DNA of 64,000 bases. It comes from Alteraquisediminimonas sediminicola. GTDB lineage: Bacteria; Pseudomonadota; Alphaproteobacteria; Sphingomonadales; Sphingomonadaceae. How positions within the stretch are numbered: position 1 is the stretch's first letter; each line of letters begins with the position of its first letter. The notes under the pieces are model-generated. The model worked only from the letters and a program-made list of their open reading frames with translations, ran no database searches and was not told the origin of the DNA. The position numbers were made by a program, and so were the translations under genes. This document shows positions 54,322 through 63,381 of the stretch, one piece after another. Location of the stretch: NCBI RefSeq assembly GCF_019740335.1, contig NZ_JAHXZS010000006.1, positions 1-64,000 of the forward strand, written 5' to 3'.

Positions 54322-55467
54322 TTAGCGTCCGGCCTGTGGCCGGCCATGTTCGTCGAAGTGCTTGGCCGAGGGGACATTGACCTGTGGCATCGGCATCGGG
54401 CCGCCCATCGCCGCATCCAGCCGGAACACGAACGACAAAATCGTCGCCACCGCGAGGAACAAATCTTCCGAAATCACCTGTCCCGCGCGCGATGTGAAAT
54501 AAATGGCGCGGGTGAGCTGCGGATATTCAAGCGTCGGAATATGATCCTTGCGCGCCAGTTCGCGGATGGCGAGCGCCACCTCGCCCCGCCCGCGCGCGAC
54601 CACGACCGGGGCCGCATCAATGCCGGGGCGATAGCGCAGCGCCACCGCGAAATGGGTCGGGTTGGTCAGCACGACCGACGCCTCAGCCACCGCCTTACGG
54701 GCCGATCCCGCCAACAACGCGTGCTGGCGTTGGCGTTGCGCCTGTTTCAATTCGGGCGCGCCCTCGCTTTCGCGCATTTCCTGCTTCACCTGTTCGCGCG
54801 ACATCCGCAAACGGCCCATGCGCTGGAATATCTGTATCGGGACATCCACGCCTGCGATCAGGACGATGCCGATCACCAGCGCCATCACCACCTGCGCCAG
54901 CATCTGCCCCATCACCCGGATCGCGCCGGACAAATCCTGCATCGCAAGTGCGGGAAGCATCCGCATCGCATCCGACACGAACCACCAGCCAATGGCCCCC
55001 AGCAACAGCGTCTTGGCCAAAGCCTTGCCCAATTCCATCAGGCCATGCATGCCGAACATGCGCTTCAGCCCGCTCATCGGGTTTATCCGGCTGGCCTTGA
55101 AACCAATGGCCGAACCGCGAAACCCAGCCGAACCGAGCAATAGCGGGCCAGCAATCGTCGCGAGCAGCGCCATCAAAAACAATCCGAACAACGGCCAGAT
55201 CACCGGGCCAACCAGCCGCAATAACCGCGTGCCGGGAGCGAAATGGGCAATATCCCCCGCCCGCACCGACAGGCCCTGACGCAACAATTGGGCGCAGGCA
55301 TCGACAAAAGCCGGTCCCAGCAACACCAGCCAGCCCGCCGCCGCCGCCATCACCAAGGCAATGCCAAGCTCTTTCGATTGTAAGACATCGCCCTCTTTCG
55401 CCGCCTCGTCGCGGCGTTTTTGGGTAGGGGCTTCGCTTTGCTGATCCTTATCCGGCGCGTCCGACAT
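54322..55467 (-). CDS. flhB: Flagellar export gate protein FlhB
   Basis: 381 residues: a Gln/Lys-rich start (MSDAPDKDQQSEAPTQKRRDEA), four transmembrane helices between residues 30 and 210 and a cytosolic domain with the autocleavage site NPTH at 269-272, the same position as in enterobacterial FlhB. Cleavage there switches export from rod/hook to filament substrates. The C-terminus is extended by about 20 residues (PMPMPQVNVPSAKHFDEHGR). It is last in the leftward flagellar operon, 2 bases after fliR. Confidence 0.96.
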   Translation of the reverse strand: MSDAPDKDQQSEAPTQKRRDEAAKEGDVLQSKELGIALVMAAAAGWLVLLGPAFVDACAQLLRQGLSVRAGDIAHFAPGTRLLRLVGPVIWPLFGLFLMALLATIAGPLLLGSAGFRGSAIGFKASRINPMSGLKRMFGMHGLMELGKALAKTLLLGAIGWWFVSDAMRMLPALAMQDLSGAIRVMGQMLAQVVMALVIGIVLIAGVDVPIQIFQRMGRLRMSREQVKQEMRESEGAPELKQAQRQRQHALLAGSARKAVAEASVVLTNPTHFAVALRYRPGIDAAPVVVARGRGEVALAIRELARKDHIPTLEYPQLTRAIYFTSRAGQVISEDLFLAVATILSFVFRLDAAMGGPMPMPQVNVPSAKHFDEHGRPQAGR

Positions 55468-55469
55468 AT

Positions 55470-56249
55470 TCAGCCCCGCGCCAAGCGAGCGGCGAATTCA
55501 AGCGCCGCCGTCAATGTGCGGGAAATGCCTTCGGCCATCGCGGGCAATGTCGCCGCCATCAGCACGATCCCGGCGATCAACGCCACCGGCATGCCGACGG
55601 CAAACAGGTTCAGCGAAGGGGCGGACCGGCCAATAATCCCCATGATAACCTGCACCAGCACCAACGCAAAGCCGACCGGCAACGCAATCGACAGGCCCGC
55701 CGAAAACACCAGCCCGCCAAATTGCACCAGCCCCATCAAGGCATCGCGCGAGGGCCATGCGCCGCCCGGCGGCACCGCTTGATAGCTCTCAGTGATGATC
55801 CGCGCGAATTGGAGATGGCCATCGGTCGCGAAAAAGAGAAAGGTCGCAAGGATCGTCATCAACTGGGCGACCGCCGGGCTGGAATGGCCCGCAATCGGAT
55901 CATGCATCGATGCAAAGCCAAGCCCCATATTGTTACTGACAAGCTCGCCCCCCAACAGGGCAGCGGCAAAGCCGATCTGCACGGCAAAGCCAAAGGCAAG
56001 GCCGCAGACCACCTCGCCCATGATGAACAATAGCCCCGCGACCGACACGATCCCGGCAGCGGGCGGCGCGACACCGGCCAATGTCATGCCGGGCAGACCA
56101 AGCGCCACCGCAATGACAAGGCGCAACACCACCGGCACGGCGGGCATGCCGAATACAGGTGCCGCCAGAAACGCCGCGCCGGGCCGCAGCAATGCGAGCA
56201 TCAGCGACAATAGCATCGGTTCCAACGCGGCAAGGCTATGCGGGATCAA
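55470..56249 (-). CDS. fliR: Flagellar export protein FliR
   Basis: 259 residues with six predicted transmembrane helices and the family motif LRPGAAFLAAPVFG near the N-terminus. The start is inferred as a TTG at 56249 whose last bases overlap the fliQ stop TGA, because this gives the usual FliR length; the first ATG would remove 11 residues. FliR forms the export gate with FliP and FliQ in the membrane. Confidence 0.93.
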   Translation of the reverse strand: MIPHSLAALEPMLLSLMLALLRPGAAFLAAPVFGMPAVPVVLRLVIAVALGLPGMTLAGVAPPAAGIVSVAGLLFIMGEVVCGLAFGFAVQIGFAAALLGGELVSNNMGLGFASMHDPIAGHSSPAVAQLMTILATFLFFATDGHLQFARIITESYQAVPPGGAWPSRDALMGLVQFGGLVFSAGLSIALPVGFALVLVQVIMGIIGRSAPSLNLFAVGMPVALIAGIVLMAATLPAMAEGISRTLTAALEFAARLARG

Positions 56250-56515
56250 CGCGCCAGATCCGGTATCCGGTCGAACATTTCCCGCGTGAAATCCATCAAC
56301 AACACCAAAATGCTGCCCCCGAAAATGGCGAGGCACAGGGCCACGATAATCAGCTTGGGGACAAAGGACAGGGTCGTCTCGTTGATCGAGGTCGCTGCCT
56401 GAACCATGCCCAGCACCACCCCCGCGATCAGCGCGGGCAACAGGATCGGGACAGAGGCCAAGGCCAGCACCCATAAGGCCTGCTGCGCGATGCCGATGAA
56501 ATAATCGGTGTCCAT
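56246..56515 (-). CDS. fliQ: Flagellar export protein FliQ
   Basis: 89 residues with two transmembrane helices and the conserved ALWVLALASVPILLPALIAGVVLGMVQAATSINETTLSFVPK. It makes the lateral part of the FliPQR export gate. Overlaps fliR at its end; the fliP stop lies just before its start. Confidence 0.95.
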   Translation of the reverse strand: MDTDYFIGIAQQALWVLALASVPILLPALIAGVVLGMVQAATSINETTLSFVPKLIIVALCLAIFGGSILVLLMDFTREMFDRIPDLAR

Positions 56516-56516
56516 C

Positions 56517-57299
56517 TCAGCTCACCTGAAACGAGCCAGCGAGCGACCCCATGGTCAGCGCCCAGCCATCGACCAGCACGAACAACAGCAGCTTGAACGG
56601 CATGGAAATGATCGTCGGCGACAACATCATCATGCCGAGCGACATCAGCGCTGTCGCCACCACCAGATCGATAATCAGAAACGGCAGAAAGATTAGAAAG
56701 CCGATCTGAAAGGCGGTCTTCAACTCGCTCGTCACAAAGGCCGGAACGAGGATCGAAAACGGCACATCCTGTGGCGATGCGAAGGGCTGTGCATGGGCGA
56801 TCTTGGCGAACATCCCAAGATCTGTCCGGCGCGTCTGCGCCATCATGAAACCGTGCAATTCATGGCCCGTCACGGCCACCGCCTTATCGATCCCGATTTG
56901 CTGCGCCTGATATGGTCCCAGCGCCTGCATATTGATGCGGGAAATAACCGGCTGCATCACGAACATCGACAGAAACAACGACAGGCCGACCAACACCTGA
57001 TTGGGTGGCGTCTGTTGCAGGCCCAAGGCCTGACGCAATATCGACAGCACGATAAGGATGCGGGTGAAGCTCGTCATCATCAGCAATAATGACGGCAGGA
57101 TCGTGAGCAACCCCATCAGCAACAGCAATTGCAGCGACAGGCTCAACGGCTTGCCATCGCCCGATAGCGATGCAAGCGCGCCGCCCAATGTCGGCTCCGG
57201 CGCGGGGGATGCTGCCCAAACGGGCGATGCCACACATAGCCCCGCCAACAAAATAGGCAGCAGCAGCGGCAACAGCGGCAATAATGGCCGCTTAGTCAT
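56517..57299 (-). CDS. fliP: Flagellar export protein FliP
   Basis: 260 residues beginning with a cleavable signal-like segment (LLPLLPLLLPILLAGLCVA), then LMMTSFTRILIVLSILRQALGLQQTPPNQVLVGLSLFLSMFVM and the C-terminal MMMLSPTIISMPFKLLLFVLVDGW, all family blocks. The ATG at 57299 overlaps the fliO end by 8 bases. It forms the core ring of the export gate. Confidence 0.96.
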   Translation of the reverse strand: MTKRPLLPLLPLLLPILLAGLCVASPVWAASPAPEPTLGGALASLSGDGKPLSLSLQLLLLMGLLTILPSLLLMMTSFTRILIVLSILRQALGLQQTPPNQVLVGLSLFLSMFVMQPVISRINMQALGPYQAQQIGIDKAVAVTGHELHGFMMAQTRRTDLGMFAKIAHAQPFASPQDVPFSILVPAFVTSELKTAFQIGFLIFLPFLIIDLVVATALMSLGMMMLSPTIISMPFKLLLFVLVDGWALTMGSLAGSFQVS

Positions 57300-57564
57300 G
57301 GAAATCGCCCAGCGCCTGTTCGGCCAGCAAGCTGATCTGCCCGCGCGATACGGCCAGCAATAATTCGCGCCCGTGGAAATCGACGACCGCCAATTTGGCC
57401 TGCGGTCCCATCGGCACCACCCCGACCACCCGGGCCGGACGCATATCCTTGCCCGTAGTCGGCAGGCCCATCTGCATTTTGCGCCACAGCCAGAGCGAAC
57501 CCCAGGCAAGCCCGCCCACCAATGGCAACAGGATCAACAAGCGCAGGATATAATCAAACATCAT
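57292..57564 (-). CDS. fliO: FliO-type flagellar biosynthesis protein
   Basis: 90 residues: one transmembrane helix (about 6-26) then a short cytosolic domain with ARVVGVVPMGPQAKLAVVDFHGRELLLAVSRGQISLL. FliO assists FliP ring assembly. The gene overlaps fliN by 4 bases and fliP by 8. Identification rests on order, size and the helix plus beta domain, since FliO sequences vary. Confidence 0.9.
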   Translation of the reverse strand: MMFDYILRLLILLPLVGGLAWGSLWLWRKMQMGLPTTGKDMRPARVVGVVPMGPQAKLAVVDFHGRELLLAVSRGQISLLAEQALGDFHD

Positions 57565-57890
57565 GAACGGCGCTCCATCCCGACCATGCGGCGATCGGGC
57601 GACACGACCTCGACCACGCGAATGCCATAACGACCGTTGGTGGCGATCACCTCGCCCTTGGCGATCAGCGTGCCATTGGCGAAAATATCGAGCAGATCAT
57701 CAGCTTCGCGATCAAGCTGGACCACGCTGCCTTCCGACAGGGACAGCAATTCAGACAGCCGGATCGACGCCGACCCGACCTCCACCGACAGCCGCAATGA
57801 CACCCCGGCCAGCAATTCCAGATTATGGTCCGGCGCAGGGGCTGCCGTCACGATATCGGCAACATTGGGGATTTCAGTCATGTCACTCAT
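57561..57890 (-). CDS. fliN: Flagellar motor switch protein FliN
   Basis: 109 residues; a variable N-terminus then the SpoA domain (LLAGVSLRLSVEVGSASIRLSELLSLSEGSVVQLDREADDLLDIFANGTLIAKGEVIATNGRYGIRVVEVV). It builds the lower C-ring and docks FliH. The ATG at 57890 follows the overlap with fliM; longer upstream frames are not homologous. Confidence 0.95.
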   Translation of the reverse strand: MSDMTEIPNVADIVTAAPAPDHNLELLAGVSLRLSVEVGSASIRLSELLSLSEGSVVQLDREADDLLDIFANGTLIAKGEVIATNGRYGIRVVEVVSPDRRMVGMERRS

Positions 57891-58827
57891 GGCGCAATAA
57901 TCCTTCAGGCAAAGAGGGCGCGGTGGTCGGTTCGATCCGGGCGATGCGAATGGCGGCATGGCCATTGGCTTCACCCAATGTCCCATGGGCAAAAATGCGC
58001 TTGGCCACGGTCACGGGAATGAATTGGGGCAGGGTGATCGGAATGATGTCGCCCACCTGCAATGTCATCAATTGTGACAGCGGCAATTCAGGCCGGGTAA
58101 AGACGGTCTTGACCGGCAGCCGCACCTGCATCAACGCCGCCAACATGCGGTCGCGGGCGGCCCGGTCGATACGCGGGGCCGGGGCCTCATTGGGGTCGCG
58201 CGCCAGCACCGGCCATGCCGATAATTGCGTCATGCCGAACACAAGTTCGAGGTCATGCCTGCCCAGTGCGTCACAGCCAAGTTCAAGCGGCTGGACAATG
58301 ACCGGGTCATCGGCGCGGCACAGCGCCAGTCGCGATATGTCCGCCTCAACCATCGCGCTTTCGGCCCGCAACTCGGCGATAGGACGCCATGCGGCGGCCA
58401 GCACCCGGCAACACTCATCCGCCAATCGTTCCGCCAGCCGATATTCCGCCGCCGTTAATTGCGGGCGCGGCGCACAGGCCGCGCCATCGCCGCCGTAAAA
58501 AAGGTCGACCAACCCGATCACCAACGGCACCGGCACCATCAAATAGGCGGTGAGCTTGCCATTGGCGAGGCTGCAATGCAGTGCAATCCGGTCGGCAGCG
58601 ACACTCGCCTGCCAGTCCTCGAACCGCAATTGACGTAACGCATCGGCCCGGATCACCGGCGGCATATTGGCAATGGCGGCGATCTGGTGGCGCAGGCCCA
58701 GATTAAACCGTTCAATCACCGGACCGAGCCCGGGCAGGGCCGCGGGCTGGCCATTGCGCCGCACCAGCGAAATCGCCAATGGCGCATCCGCCGCCGCATC
58801 CTGATCCAGACCCGCAGCCTTGTTCAT
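57883..58827 (-). CDS. fliM: Flagellar motor switch protein FliM
   Basis: 314 residues with the CheC-like middle domain and a C-terminal SpoA domain ending around TVAKRIFAHGTLGEANGHAAIRI. FliM joins FliG and FliN in the C-ring. The N-terminal CheY-binding EIDALL-type motif common elsewhere is not evident, so control of rotation may use another contact. Overlaps fliL by 4 bases and fliN by 8. Confidence 0.92.
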   Translation of the reverse strand: MNKAAGLDQDAAADAPLAISLVRRNGQPAALPGLGPVIERFNLGLRHQIAAIANMPPVIRADALRQLRFEDWQASVAADRIALHCSLANGKLTAYLMVPVPLVIGLVDLFYGGDGAACAPRPQLTAAEYRLAERLADECCRVLAAAWRPIAELRAESAMVEADISRLALCRADDPVIVQPLELGCDALGRHDLELVFGMTQLSAWPVLARDPNEAPAPRIDRAARDRMLAALMQVRLPVKTVFTRPELPLSQLMTLQVGDIIPITLPQFIPVTVAKRIFAHGTLGEANGHAAIRIARIEPTTAPSLPEGLLRHE

Positions 58828-59450
58828 TGAATCACCAGATTGGTGAAATAGACATTGTCGATGCCGCCAAAGCCTTCCTTCTCGCGCAGGATATGGTTGA
58901 TCGCGTCCGTCAGCTTGCGCTGCAATTCATGCTTGCCCTGCACGCTCGACAACACCGTCGCATCCTGTTCGGACAGCACCATCAACACGGCGGATCGGAT
59001 CGGCACCATCTGGCGATTGATATTGGCGATCACCTTGCCATCGAAATAGGTCGCAAGGCTCAAACCGACCTGCACAAAACCGCTGCCATCCGACAGATTG
59101 GCGGTGAATGTCTGTTCGATCGGGAAATAGGTCACCTCATATTCGCGCGCTTCCTTGGGCGAGGCATCGGTTTTGGTCGTGATCGTACCGATTTTGGGTT
59201 CGGGGGCTTTGCCCTCCCCGCCTTCGCCGCCCGCTTCCGCAGGTTCTTCGCTGCGCTTGACCAATTTGGGGCGGTTGGGGTCTTCCGGTTCATGCTTGGC
59301 GACCATGCCGCTGCCGGTCGCATACAGGCCCGCACCCACGCCCGCACCCAACAGGATAATCGCGCCGATACCGATCAACAGAAACTTCTTCGCCTTGCCT
59401 CCTTTGGGCTTTGCATCCGCCGTTTCATCCTTGGTCTTTGCCTTGCTCAT
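58824..59450 (-). CDS. fliL: Flagellar basal body-associated protein FliL
   Basis: 208 residues: a Lys-rich cytosolic start (MSKAKTKDETADAKPKGGKAKK), one transmembrane helix (28-47), and a periplasmic domain with VSLSLATYFDGKVIANINRQMVPIRSAVLMVLSEQDA-like residues. FliL supports stator function. An insertion rich in Glu/Gly (RSEEPAEAGGEGGEGKAPEP) lengthens the linker. It lies 22 bases after fliK. Confidence 0.9.
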   Translation of the reverse strand: MSKAKTKDETADAKPKGGKAKKFLLIGIGAIILLGAGVGAGLYATGSGMVAKHEPEDPNRPKLVKRSEEPAEAGGEGGEGKAPEPKIGTITTKTDASPKEAREYEVTYFPIEQTFTANLSDGSGFVQVGLSLATYFDGKVIANINRQMVPIRSAVLMVLSEQDATVLSSVQGKHELQRKLTDAINHILREKEGFGGIDNVYFTNLVIQ

Positions 59451-59472
59451 TCTTCATTTCCTCATGATCGGA

Positions 59473-61026
59473 TCAGGCCACCCGGCGATGGGCATCGGCA
59501 TCCGGCACAACCGACTTGGCCTCGGCCTGTGGCGCGGACTGATCGCCGTTCAGATCAAAGGCGCGACCTTGCTGCCGAGACGTGTCTTGCTGGCCGCTAT
59601 TGGCCTGCGCCATATTCTGGCCCTGCTGCTGGCCCTGATTGTGTTGCTGGCTCTGGTGCTGATTTTGGCCGGTTTGCGTGCCAACGGATGCATCCGCGAC
59701 GCGCACGCCTTGCTGGCGCAGGTCTTCCATCAACCGGGGCTGGGCATGAGTGATGATCTGGGTCGCCTCTGCCGTTTCGGCATCAAGCCGGACCGAAAGC
59801 CCTGCCTCGACTTGCTGTAACGTCACCGCCAATCGACCAAGCTGCGGCGGATCGAGCCGGAACGACATTTTGCCATCGCTGCTGGCAGACGCCGCAATAT
59901 CGCGGGCGAGGTCATGCACCCAACGATCATGCCGGGCGAGATCAAGCTGACGTTCGACGGGCGATTGCGCGGCCCCCGTATCGGCTAGAGCGAAATCGGT
60001 TGACGTCATGGCATTATCCGGGCGGGCAACTGCTAGGCCAGATGCCGTCACGACCAATGGCGACAGGATCGGTCCAGACGCGGGCGCGGTCGAGGCGGAC
60101 CGACCGGACGTTGCCACCTCCTGTACGCCGAATACCAGCGGTCCGTTCTTGCCCGGCGACATATTGGGCGCGGGCGCGACGATGTCGGCCATGAAAGGCA
60201 TAGGCGCATCTGGCATGGCTGGACCTTTGGCCATGTCGGCCCGGGGCGAGGCCGATTTCGCCGCCAGCACCAACGGCATCGCGACAGGTGCAGCCATATG
60301 CATGGATGCCGCATCTGATGCGCTATCGACTGACGGCGCAGGCGGTGTGGCCGCCGCTAATGCCACCCGCGCCAACGGCTGATCGCCACCTGCCAAAAAT
60401 CCCGCTGCCGCTGTGTCGAACGACATCCCCTGCACGCCAAGGGCCGTCGCACCATTGGGCAATGCGCCACCCACAGGCGCGCCCCCCCCCTCATGCATCG
60501 GCATCGCCGCCATGATGTTGGCGGCGGTTACGGTTGCAGCCCTAGCCTCTGACACGGCGGATGTAGGCGCAGCTACACCCGCCGCCCCGCCCGGCATATT
60601 AGATATTGCGGATAAGGGCGACATTACAGGCGCAGCGCCGGGCATCGGCACCACGACCCCATTCAACGCCAGCAGCGCCATCGCCAATGGCTCCGTCAGA
60701 GACTCCGCCACGGTCCCCTCTGGCAATGCATCGTCCTGCGCCGCATCCGCGCCTGTCTCCAGCCCGCCATCGATTGCAGCGCCGCCGGGCAATGTGCCTG
60801 CGGGCATGGCGCCCAAAATATGCAACGCCAGCAGCGCCGCAAAATCCGGGGTGGGGGCGGTGACCATAGCCGTGGCGGCACCGGCTTCATCGGCCGCTTG
60901 CAGGGCTGTTGTCCCTTGCGTGATCGACGCCATGGCACCCGAACCCACAACAAGCCCCGACGCATTTGGGCTGGGGGCGGGCGCGGGTGTGCCCGCCCCC
61001 AAAAGGGAAGAATTCGCCATCATCAT
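59473..61026 (-). CDS. fliK: Flagellar hook-length control protein FliK
   Basis: 517 residues, low-complexity Ala/Pro/Gly-rich for the first 380, then the Flg_hook domain (KMSFRLDPPQLGRLAVTLQQVEAGLSVRLDAETAEATQIITHAQPRLMEDLRQQGV). A Gln/Asn-rich tail (NQHQSQQHNQGQQQGQN) precedes the end. It measures hook length and triggers the FlhB specificity switch. The ATG run at 61026 overlaps the fliJ stop. Confidence 0.9.
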   Translation of the reverse strand: MMMANSSLLGAGTPAPAPSPNASGLVVGSGAMASITQGTTALQAADEAGAATAMVTAPTPDFAALLALHILGAMPAGTLPGGAAIDGGLETGADAAQDDALPEGTVAESLTEPLAMALLALNGVVVPMPGAAPVMSPLSAISNMPGGAAGVAAPTSAVSEARAATVTAANIMAAMPMHEGGGAPVGGALPNGATALGVQGMSFDTAAAGFLAGGDQPLARVALAAATPPAPSVDSASDAASMHMAAPVAMPLVLAAKSASPRADMAKGPAMPDAPMPFMADIVAPAPNMSPGKNGPLVFGVQEVATSGRSASTAPASGPILSPLVVTASGLAVARPDNAMTSTDFALADTGAAQSPVERQLDLARHDRWVHDLARDIAASASSDGKMSFRLDPPQLGRLAVTLQQVEAGLSVRLDAETAEATQIITHAQPRLMEDLRQQGVRVADASVGTQTGQNQHQSQQHNQGQQQGQNMAQANSGQQDTSRQQGRAFDLNGDQSAPQAEAKSVVPDADAHRRVA

Positions 61027-61448
61027 TGTTCATTTCTCCGTTTGCGCGCAGGCGCGATCCGCAGCGCATCGACGCGGCGTTCGGCCAATATTTCATCCTG
61101 TGCCAAGGCGGCGTCATGCAGCCGCGCCGCGCCATCCTCGCGGCGGGTGGCATGGTTGCGCCGCTCGGCCTCATGGTCGAACACCGCCCGCGCGGTCTTG
61201 AGCGAGACATTCAACTCATGTGCCGCTGCTTCCAGCCGCAATTGCATATCGGCCATCGCGCGGATCACGACACCGGGCTGGACCTGCATGCTCGGGACCA
61301 GTTCGGCCCGCAGCGCCTCGAGCCGGGCTGCAATCGCTTCCAGCCCTTGCAGCGTTGTCCCGGCCCGGGCCATGCGGATTTCGGCCTGTCGGCGTTCGAT
61401 CATGCGGAGCCGCAGCAAGCGCGCGCGTTTCTCGGTCGGGCTGTTCAT
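61023..61448 (-). CDS. fliJ: FliJ-like export chaperone
   Basis: 141 residues, almost wholly coiled-coil with abundant Arg, Ala, Glu and Leu (RARLLRLRMIERRQAEIRM, HDAALAQDEILAERRVDALRI). FliJ sits in the centre of the FliI ATPase ring. Low sequence conservation means the call rests on size, helical composition and position between fliI and fliK. Its ATG overlaps the true end of the fliI frame at 61445-61448. Confidence 0.82.
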   Translation of the reverse strand: MNSPTEKRARLLRLRMIERRQAEIRMARAGTTLQGLEAIAARLEALRAELVPSMQVQPGVVIRAMADMQLRLEAAAHELNVSLKTARAVFDHEAERRNHATRREDGAARLHDAALAQDEILAERRVDALRIAPARKRRNEQ

Positions 61449-62776
61449 GCGCCAAAGCCTTCAATCAGCTGGGCGCGGGCCATATTATAATCGACCAGTT
61501 GTTGACGCGGTTGCGCGATAAAGCCGGTCATATCGGCGCGGCGTGCCATGGCGAGATCGACCACCGGATCGCTCCCCGCGACATAGGCCCCCATCATCAC
61601 CAGATCGCGATTTTACTCATAGGCCGCCCAAAGCTGGCGAAACCGCGCCGCCGCTGCGAGATGCTCCTCATCGATCACATCGACCATGGTCCGCGACAAT
61701 GACCGGGCGATATCAATCGCGGGATACACACCCTGTTCGGCCAAATGCCGGGACAGGATGAAATGGCCATCGACAATCGCGCGGGCGGAATCGACCACCG
61801 GATCGTCATTGTCCCCGCCATCGGCCAGCACGGTATAGACCGCCGTGATCGACCCGCCGGTGTCGCGATCCGCGCCCGCGCGTTCGACCAGCCGGGGAAT
61901 GAGCGCGAGCGCAGACGGCGGATAGCCCTTCATCGTTGGCGGTTCGCCCAAGGCGAGGCCAATCTCGCGCTGGGCATGGGCGACACGGGTCAGGCTGTCG
62001 ATCATCAGAAAGACGCGCTTGCCTTCATGGCGGAAAAATTCGGCAATGGCGGTCGCCCGCATCGCCGCCCTGATCCGCAGCAGCGGCGGGTGATCCGCCG
62101 GCACCGCCACCACCACCGAACGAGGACGCAACCGCGCATCGAGCTTGGTCTCGACGAAATCGCTGACTTCCCGGGCACGCTCGCCAATCAGGCCGATGAC
62201 GACGACATCGCAATCGACCCCGGCCAGCATCTGCCCCATCAACACCGATTTGCCGACGCCCGACCCGGCGACCAACGCCACGCGCTGGCCCTCGCCCATC
62301 GTCAACAACGCATCAATCGCGCGCACGCCGACATCGAAAGGCGTCACCACCCGGCCACGGTTGAGAGGGTTCGATCTTTTGCCCGCCAAGGGCCAGGTAT
62401 AACGGGTCGATACTGGTGGCCGCCCATCCAGCGGCGCGCCATGGGCATCGATCACCCGGCCCAACAGGCCATGGCCACAGGCCACAAGCCCGCCCTGCCC
62501 AATGGGCGTGACTGCCGCCCCCGATGCGAACGGCGCATCATTGTCAAAACTCTGGATCAGGCTGCGCCGACCATGAAAGCCGACGACCTCGCCTCGCACG
62601 CTGTCGCCCTGGCTGGTCGCGATCCGCACATTGGTGCCAAGCGGCTGATCCAGCCCCTCGGCCTCCAACACCTGCCCTTCATGCGCGATCAACGTGCCAA
62701 TCCGGCGCGGCGCGGCATGGGCAAGGTCGATCCCCTCCAGCAATAATTCGCCCGACATCATCAGTCGCCCCGTCAT
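61445..62776 (-). pseudogene. fliI: Flagellar export ATPase FliI, interrupted by ochre codon
   Basis: The full frame of 443 codons from ATG 62776 (overlapping fliH) to TGA 61445 contains Walker A AGSGVGKS, the MIDSLTRVAHAQREIGLALGEPPTMKGYPPSA block and the C-terminal helices. In-frame TAA at 61613-61615 replaces one codon inside RFRQLWAAYE-x-NRDLVMMGAYVAGSDP, so normal translation yields 387 residues and loses the last 55. The frame after the stop is intact up to fliJ, so the change is a single substitution or a sequencing error. Reading both sides of the stop gives the usual FliI length. Confidence 0.88.
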
Positions 62777-63381
62777 GCATCGGTTCCTTTCAATCCTAAT
62801 TCGGCCCGCAGGGCATCGAGATAGAGGGCGGTGCCATGTTCGATCCAACCGGCGGAGCAATCGATCCGGATCGACCCCATCTCGGCCTTGGGATCGACCA
62901 TCAATGTCAGGCCCATTGGGGCCTGTTCGATCAACGCCATGTCATCCGGGTGAAGCCACAAGGTCCGCGCCGCATCGCAATCCCCGATCAATCGGGCGGC
63001 GGCCTCGGCACGACGCCGCAATTGCGGGCCGTCGATGGGGACATCACCGAGAATCTGGGTCACCAGCCGTTCGACGGTCTCGGCAATCAACTGGGCCAGT
63101 TCTTCGCTCGGCTCATTACGCAGCGCCTCGGCACTGGCGACCAACGCCAGCAAGCGTGTCCGCTCCGCCATCATCGCCGCATGGGCTTCGGCAAGGCCGT
63201 CCGCATGGCCGCGCTGATAGGCCGCGTCGATTTCAACTTCGCGCGTGGGCGCGGCGGGCGGTGGCGGAACCGGGGCCGAGGACGGCCCGCCCACATCTTG
63301 TGGCCGAAACCGGCCCATCGCCAAGGGCAAGGCGGAAATGGCGATGCGGGTCGGGCGGATCGTCTGGGTGGGGTCAGACAT
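62773..63381 (-). CDS. fliH: Flagellar assembly protein FliH
   Basis: 202 residues. A Pro-rich N-terminal region (PSSAPVPPPPAAPTREVEIDAAYQRGHADGLAEAHAAMMAERTRLL) leads to a helical central part and C-terminal SIRIDCSAGWIEHGTALYLDALRAELGL typical of FliH/SctL. It regulates FliI. Start at ATG 63381 (another ATG two codons earlier is possible). Overlaps fliI by 4 bases at its end and fliG at its start. Confidence 0.9.
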   Translation of the reverse strand: MSDPTQTIRPTRIAISALPLAMGRFRPQDVGGPSSAPVPPPPAAPTREVEIDAAYQRGHADGLAEAHAAMMAERTRLLALVASAEALRNEPSEELAQLIAETVERLVTQILGDVPIDGPQLRRRAEAAARLIGDCDAARTLWLHPDDMALIEQAPMGLTLMVDPKAEMGSIRIDCSAGWIEHGTALYLDALRAELGLKGTDA

